A stretch of 64,000 nt of DNA, taken from Comamonas avium (GTDB lineage: Bacteria; Pseudomonadota; Gammaproteobacteria; Burkholderiales; Burkholderiaceae_C). The stretch lies in contig NZ_JACSQK010000003.1 in assembly GCF_014836675.1 (NCBI RefSeq), positions 306,763 to 370,762 of the forward strand. Reading direction: 5' to 3'. The notes under the pieces are model-generated. The model was not told the origin of the DNA. It ran no database searches and saw only the letters and a program-made list of their open reading frames with translations. Of the stretch, positions 61,730 to 64,000 are shown piece by piece. Position 1 is the first letter of the stretch; every line of letters begins with the position of its first letter. The position numbers and the translations under genes are program-made.

Positions 61730-62107
61730 ATGGGATTGCTAGATGGCATGCTGGGCAACGCATCCAAGGTGGATGCGGCCAAGTTTGAAACGGAATTTAC
61801 GCAAATTCTGGCTCCGGGCGAGAAGGTAGAGCACGTCTACCAGCTGATTCGTGACTACTTCGTCTTTACAGACAAGCGGCTGGTGCTGGTGGACAAGCAG
61901 GGCATCACCGGCAGCAAGGTGGAATATCACTCGCTGCCGTACAAAAGCATTACCCACTTCAGTGTGGAGACGGGCGGCACCTTCGATCTGGATGCGGAGT
62001 TGAAGATCTGGATTTCCGGCACGGCGGCACCCGTGCAAAAGCAATTCAACAAAAAACTGAGCATCTACGAAGTGCAGTCGGTGCTGGCCAGCTACGTACT
62101 CAAATGA
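61730..62107 (+). CDS. Bacterial PH-domain protein
   Basis: This cytosolic protein of 125 residues is a single bacterial PH fold (bPH_1/DUF1696 type, YvbH-like): LAPGEKVEHVYQLIRDYFVFTDKRLVLVDKQ, then SLPYKSITHFSVETGGTFDLD and a C-terminal helix. The core DYFVFTDKRL and DAELKIWISG motifs are intact. Its TGA overlaps the start of the following Bug gene by four bases, which is unusual pairing since PH proteins and binding proteins have no known link. Its function is unknown. Confidence 0.85.
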   Translation: MGLLDGMLGNASKVDAAKFETEFTQILAPGEKVEHVYQLIRDYFVFTDKRLVLVDKQGITGSKVEYHSLPYKSITHFSVETGGTFDLDAELKIWISGTAAPVQKQFNKKLSIYEVQSVLASYVLK

Positions 62108-63075
62108 CTATGAAACCCTTACTGCGCAGATCTGTTTTCGCCCTTTTGGCTCTGGGTGGACTTGCCCCATTGGCGTGGGCACAACCGGCCACCTGGCCCA
62201 CCAAGCCCATCACCTTTGTCGTGCCGCAAAACCCCGGCGGTGCCAACGATGTGATTGCGCGCGCGGTGGCGCAAAGTCTGGGCACCTCGCTGGGGCAGCC
62301 CGTGATTGTGGAAAACCGCCCCGGTGCCAACGGCAATGTGGGCACCAGCCAGGTGGCCCGCAGTGCTGCCGATGGCTATACGTTTTTGGTGACGGCACAA
62401 AGCGCATACACCATCAACCCGGCGCTGTATTCCAGGGTGCCGTTTGACCCGATCAAGGACTTCACGCCGGTGATGCAGCTGGCTGTAGCGCCTTACCTGC
62501 TGGTGGTGAACCCGAACTTTCCGGCCAAGACGTTGGACGAGCTGGTGGCCTATGCCAAAGCCCACCCCGGCAAGGTTGAATATGCATCGGCAGGCAATGG
62601 CACGCTCAACCACTTGCTGGGAGAGATGCTGAAAAAGCAGCGCGGTGTGGACTTGCTGCATGTGCCTTACAAGGGCGCAGCCGCTGCGGCCACCGATGTG
62701 GTGGCGGGCCAGTTGCCCGTAACGTTTGGCAGCTTTCCCGGTGTAATGCCCTTTGTGACCAGCGGCAAGCTGCGCGTGCTGGGCGTGGCCTCTGACAAGC
62801 CCACGCCGCTGGCCCCTGAGGTTGCAGTGCTCAAGGAGCTGGCGGTCACATCGTGGTACGGCTTGCTGGCCCCGGCTGGCACACCCCAGCCGGTGGTGGA
62901 CAAGGTGTACAAGGCCATCACTCAGGTGCTGGCCACCCCGGCGATGCAAGAGCGCCTCAAAACACTGGGCGCTGAGCCTGTGCAATCGAGCCCCGCCAGT
63001 TTTGCCGCCAGCTTGCCCGCTGAGCTGGCGCACTGGAAAAAGGTGGTGGATGCCTCGGGTGCTCACATTGACTGA
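62104..63075 (+). CDS. Tripartite tricarboxylate transporter binding protein (Bug/TctC)
   Basis: This periplasmic binding protein of 323 residues has a signal peptide ending APLAWAQP. Bug motifs are ITFVVPQNPGGANDVIARAVAQ, VENRPGANGNVGTSQVARSAADGYT, LHVPYKGAAAAATDVVAG and PAGTPQPVVDKVYKA. ATG 62104 overlaps the preceding stop, and a second ATG lies at 62110. No TctA or TctB is encoded nearby. An aldolase gene follows after 140 bp, so the ligand could be a carboxylate of that pathway, which is only a suggestion. Confidence 0.9.
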   Translation: MTMKPLLRRSVFALLALGGLAPLAWAQPATWPTKPITFVVPQNPGGANDVIARAVAQSLGTSLGQPVIVENRPGANGNVGTSQVARSAADGYTFLVTAQSAYTINPALYSRVPFDPIKDFTPVMQLAVAPYLLVVNPNFPAKTLDELVAYAKAHPGKVEYASAGNGTLNHLLGEMLKKQRGVDLLHVPYKGAAAAATDVVAGQLPVTFGSFPGVMPFVTSGKLRVLGVASDKPTPLAPEVAVLKELAVTSWYGLLAPAGTPQPVVDKVYKAITQVLATPAMQERLKTLGAEPVQSSPASFAASLPAELAHWKKVVDASGAHID

Positions 63076-63215
63076 TGCGTAACTGACGGCGGTGCCCAGG
63101 GCCTGCCGTGGCCGCTTGGGCATGCCATATGCTGCGTGGGCGACTGTGAATGGTTTCGGCTGCGCTGCGCATTTGTTATGTTCCAGCGCAGTCGTTTTTT
63201 CTCTGGAGTGCCTCC

Positions 63216-64000
63216 ATGCCAACGCCCAATCTTTTCAAACGTGCCCTTAAAGCAGGCCAGCCACAAATTGGTCTGTGGTCCACACTGCCTTCGCCTTATG
63301 TGAGTGAGCTGGTTGCAGGCAGTGGCTTTGACTGGCTGCTGCTGGACACCGAGCACACGCCCACTGATGTTCCGCAGATGGTGCAGCAACTGCAGGGCGT
63401 GGCGGCGGCGCAGGTGCGCGCAGGATGCGCACCTACACAGGCGGTGGTGCGGCCAGCGTGGAATGACAAAGTGCTGATCAAGCGCTATCTGGACATTGGG
63501 GCGCAAACGCTGCTGCTGCCTTTTGTGCAAAACGCCGATGAAGCCCGGGCTGCGGTCGACGCTGTGCGCTACGCACCGCAAGGGGTACGCGGCATGGGGG
63601 GCAGCATGCGCGCCTCTAACTTTGGACGTGACAGCGAGTATGTGGCCAAGGCGGCCCATGAAATTTGTCTGCTGGTGCAGGTGGAAACGCGCGATGCGCT
63701 GGTGAATCTGGAAGAAATTGCCAGCGTGGAGGGGGTCGATGGCGTATTCATTGGCCCGGCAGATCTGTCGGCCAGCCTGGGCTACGCAGGGCATTCCACG
63801 CACCCGGACATGACGGCCATCATCGACGACGCCTTGCACCGCGTGCGCAGCTGCGGCAAAGCGCCGGGTATTTTGGTGACCAGCCCCGAGCGCGTGCAAA
63901 GCTGCTTGCACCAGGGCGCGCTGTTTGTGGCTGTGGGCATGGACATGCTGCTGCTGCGCGCAGGGGCCGATGCGCTGGCTGCGCGTTTCAAGCCATCGCA
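63216..64000 (+). CDS. HpcH/HpaI-family class II aldolase (partial, runs off the edge)
   Basis: The start ATG 63216 follows a CTCTGGAG ribosome site. The visible 261 codons are almost a whole family member (about 265 residues). Motifs are GLWSTLPSPYVSELVAGSGF, the catalytic-histidine and metal region LLLDTEHTPTD (E46, H47), the active-site arginine in VRPAWND, the metal ligand glutamate in LVQVETRDAL and the aspartate in VFIGPADLSASLGYAG. The protein should be a pyruvate-dependent class II aldolase acting on a 4-hydroxy-2-oxo acid, as HpaI does in 4-hydroxyphenylacetate breakdown or GarL in glucarate breakdown. The stop codon is beyond the window. The Bug gene upstream may serve substrate uptake. 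Confidence 0.88.
   Translation, partial: MPTPNLFKRALKAGQPQIGLWSTLPSPYVSELVAGSGFDWLLLDTEHTPTDVPQMVQQLQGVAAAQVRAGCAPTQAVVRPAWNDKVLIKRYLDIGAQTLLLPFVQNADEARAAVDAVRYAPQGVRGMGGSMRASNFGRDSEYVAKAAHEICLLVQVETRDALVNLEEIASVEGVDGVFIGPADLSASLGYAGHSTHPDMTAIIDDALHRVRSCGKAPGILVTSPERVQSCLHQGALFVAVGMDMLLLRAGADALAARFKPS

Noticed and set aside
1-64000. CRISPR arrays, prophage, transposase or integrase genes
   Set aside because: No regularly spaced repeats and no recombinase, phage structural or transposase motifs were recognised in any frame.

Overview
The window looks like a chromosomal segment of a Burkholderiales bacterium, most likely Comamonadaceae (Comamonas, Delftia or Acidovorax type). The reasons are its fairly high GC, dense short-spaced operons, two tripartite-tricarboxylate (Bug/TctC) binding proteins, a riboflavin synthase and HglS of this flavour, and a roughly 90-bp palindromic intergenic repeat of a kind I associate with this family. 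No rRNA, tRNA, CRISPR array, phage gene, insertion sequence, integrase or invertase is recognisable.

Layout. (1) 0.3-12.5 kb: a giant DUF11/SdrD-B repeat surface protein and an OmpA-domain beta-barrel protein. They should be two consecutive plus-strand genes, but a 7,053-bp block (4159-11211) is inverted, so each gene is cut in two with its halves on opposite strands. Rejoining at a shared GTG restores both frames exactly. One extra base near 9003 also breaks the repeat protein. (2) 12.7-16.1 kb: SrkA kinase, a cysteine-cluster (SufR-like) regulator and a divergent MFS exporter. (3) 16.3-19.8 kb: a copper island (copZ, cueR, copA) with two MerR-type promoters having 19-bp spacers, one next to a tetranucleotide repeat. 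(4) 20.1-24.4 kb: bioB-bioY-acyl-CoA ligase-thiolase, an overlapping biotin-linked operon resembling Bacillus yhfU-yhfT-yhfS with bioB added. (5) 25.4-34.8 kb: a ferri-siderophore receptor with three small or inner-membrane accessory genes, then a MacA-MacB-outer membrane factor exporter. (6) 34.9-36.8 kb: a hypothetical membrane protein, ribE and dgkA. (7) 37.0-42.3 kb: 2-aminoadipate-type aminotransferase, FAD-linked D-2-hydroxyglutarate-type dehydrogenase and HglS, with a divergent LysR regulator. This reads as the lower end of lysine catabolism. (8) 42.5-49.2 kb: a TetR-controlled RND multidrug efflux operon with a mirrored operator pair. (9) 49.5-51.5 kb: two periplasmic binding proteins. 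(10) 52.0-60.5 kb: a beta-solenoid protein, then DUF2760, a divergent Hsp70 and a second Hsp70 with a C-terminal DUF3731-type region. A MarR/DUF2798 pair sits between the two Hsp70 genes. (11) 60.6-64.0 kb: small membrane proteins, a PH-domain protein, a Bug protein and an HpcH/HpaI aldolase running off the right edge.

The two most notable items are the base-resolved inversion that mutually breaks the DUF11 and OmpA genes, and the paired Hsp70 locus, which has no DnaJ or GrpE and is linked to a membrane-anchored coiled-coil DUF2760 protein. The second is the best candidate here for a poorly described system.
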